Origin: Silvibacterium bohemicum
Lineage (GTDB): Bacteria; Acidobacteriota; Terriglobia; Terriglobales; Acidobacteriaceae
Direction of reading: 5' to 3'
DNA: 64,000 nt
NCBI RefSeq assembly: GCF_001006305.1
Contig: NZ_LBHJ01000001.1
Coordinates: 868,001-932,000, forward strand
A program made the position numbers and the translations under genes. This document shows, one piece after another, positions 62,958 to 64,000 of this stretch (positions within the stretch are counted from its first letter, which is position 1; each line of letters begins with the position of its first letter). Below the pieces are notes generated by a model that worked only from the letters and a program-made list of their open reading frames with translations, made no database searches and was not told where the DNA came from.

Positions 62958-63275
62958 GCGGATCTCCTTGGTTCTGCTGTTGCTTCGCAGGTGCAAATCG
63001 GCGGCGGCATGGGACGTGCGGTGCGCCGTTCGCTGTCTGCAGAAGTCAGGCGCGAGTCTATGCTGCTCCGCCGCGTTCATGAATGAATGAGACTTCACAG
63101 TTGGGTTAAAACTACCGGCGCTGCGATGGTCAGACTTCAGTGGCCCCCACTCGCCACATGGCAACTTCTTGCCGCGAGCGTCTTGGCAAATTCATCTCTT
63201 CGCAATCTTCTCCAGTCACTCTGAGTAGATGACCGCTCCGAAGTGGGCTGGCAAAGACCTGAACCGAAGGAATCG
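62958..63275. other. Divergent promoter region
   Basis: These 318 bases separate the phosphoesterase and multicopper oxidase starts. Both genes have good ribosome-binding sites at their starts (AAGGAGA minus, GAAGGA plus). No clear regulator site or -35/-10 pair was assigned. Confidence 0.5.
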
Positions 63276-64000
63276 ATGAAGATTACGAGACGGGATTTCG
63301 TACAGCATGCGAGTCTGATGGCCGCCGCAGCTGCAACGCGGGGCGCGTATGCGGGCCAGCAAACGGGACACAAGATGAGCCCTCCGGCTACACCGGCGGA
63401 GCCTGTGCTCGATACCAACGCTCTGGCACGGTATGTCGATCCCTTGCCGATTCCGAAGTTGATCAAAGCGTCCGGTCTGCGGCCTGACCCGAACAACGCC
63501 GCGAAGCAGATCCCGTACTATCGCGTGTCGATGCGGCAGTTTCAGGCCAAGGTTCATCGCGATGTGTCGCCCACTACCTGCTGGGGATATGAAGGCTCAT
63601 GCCCGGGCCCGACCTTCGAGACGCGGCTTGGCGAACCGGTGCTGGTGGAATGGGTGAACGATCTGCCGCAAAAGCACTTTCTGCCTATCGATCACACGCT
63701 CCACGGAGCCGAGGCGGATAAGCCAGAGGTGCGTACTGTGGTGCATCTGCATGGTGGAAGGACTGGCCCGGCGAGCGACGGCTATCCGGAGGAGTGGTTT
63801 GTGCCCGGTTACTCGGCCACGTGTTACTACCCGAACCAGCAGGAAGCGACCAGCCTCTTCTATCACGATCATGCGATGGGCATCACGCGTCTTAACGCGG
63901 TTGCCGGGCTGACCGGCATGTATCTCATCCGCGATGAATTCGAGGACTCGCTGCATCTGCCTATGGGCGCGTATGAAATCCCGTTGGTTATCTTCGACCG
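63276..64000 (+). CDS. Tat-exported multicopper oxidase (CotA/bilirubin-oxidase type), 3' truncated by window
   Basis: The first 241 residues show a Tat signal (KITRRDFVQHASLMAAAAA) and the first cupredoxin domain, with the copper-binding H-x-H pairs VVHLHGGRTG and FYHDHAMGITRLN. SCPGPTFETRLGEPVLVEW and DGYPEEWF match the CotA/bilirubin-oxidase/phenoxazinone-synthase branch. The remaining copper sites lie outside the window. It should oxidise phenolics or metals with reduction of O2. The ATG at 63276 follows GAAGGA. It is divergent from the phosphoesterase gene. Confidence 0.92.
   Translation, partial: MKITRRDFVQHASLMAAAAATRGAYAGQQTGHKMSPPATPAEPVLDTNALARYVDPLPIPKLIKASGLRPDPNNAAKQIPYYRVSMRQFQAKVHRDVSPTTCWGYEGSCPGPTFETRLGEPVLVEWVNDLPQKHFLPIDHTLHGAEADKPEVRTVVHLHGGRTGPASDGYPEEWFVPGYSATCYYPNQQEATSLFYHDHAMGITRLNAVAGLTGMYLIRDEFEDSLHLPMGAYEIPLVIFD

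Noticed and set aside
60858-63086. 742-codon open frame on the plus strand
   Set aside because: It lies antisense to the secreted phosphoesterase, whose motifs and signal peptide are clear. The antisense product is low-complexity Arg/Gly/Val-rich with no domain.

Overview
The window looks like chromosomal DNA of an Acidobacteriota bacterium (Terriglobia/Acidobacteriaceae type). The evidence is very large Oar-like TonB-dependent receptors with N-terminal carboxypeptidase-regulatory folds, a soluble Ser/Thr kinase fused to TolB-like and TPR regions, a tandem DUF507 pair, a ~1000-residue SecA and GC-rich coding DNA. This assignment rests on gene families, not on a marker-gene comparison. No insertion sequence, prophage or CRISPR array was seen.

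Region 1-21.5 kb is an exopolysaccharide (EPS) region. On the minus strand an apparent operon runs leftward: XRE-type HTH regulator, NusG-like specialised antiterminator, WecG/TagA-type glycosyltransferase fused to a STAS domain, membrane GT2, Wza/GumB-like export protein, and a Wzc-like chain-length protein with a degenerate P-loop. Beyond a terminator-like hairpin lies a type I polyketide synthase (ACP-KS-AT...) cut by the left edge. A perfect-consensus sigma-54 promoter (10194-10209, minus) precedes the operon. Divergent from it is a sigma-54 enhancer-binding activator (11003-12454). Palindromes and repeated half-sites in the 0.8 kb between them are candidate enhancer sites. To the right on the plus strand are a serine-acetyltransferase-like protein, another GT2, a membrane alpha/beta hydrolase and, past a 2OG-Fe(II) oxygenase, an undecaprenyl-phosphate sugar transferase. 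An O-antigen-ligase/polymerase-like protein follows on the minus strand.

Region 21.6-28.8 kb is the most unusual part. It holds an ABC exporter, a 79-residue NHLP-like leader peptide without cysteine, a class I isoprenoid-synthase-like protein with two DDxxD motifs, a free-standing LanM-type dehydratase (all kinase-like active-site residues, no LanC cyclase) and a Ser/Thr kinase. This resembles an undescribed RiPP-like or peptide-terpenoid pathway.

Region 28.8-49 kb is mostly housekeeping: HAD phosphatase, XerD and XerC, a secreted beta-helix protein, SecA, VapBC, a CYTH protein, long Sua5-type threonylcarbamoyl-AMP synthase, a divergent Hfq-like protein, HolB, a cytochrome P450 inserted between holB and tmk, M61 peptidase, RecJ, a thioredoxin-like ferredoxin, two DUF507 proteins and tRNA-Glu(CTC).

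Region 49-64 kb faces the envelope: two Oar-like TonB-dependent receptors, an ECF sigma/anti-sigma pair, a PHP-domain hydrolase, a purple-acid-phosphatase-like enzyme and a Tat-exported multicopper oxidase cut by the right edge.
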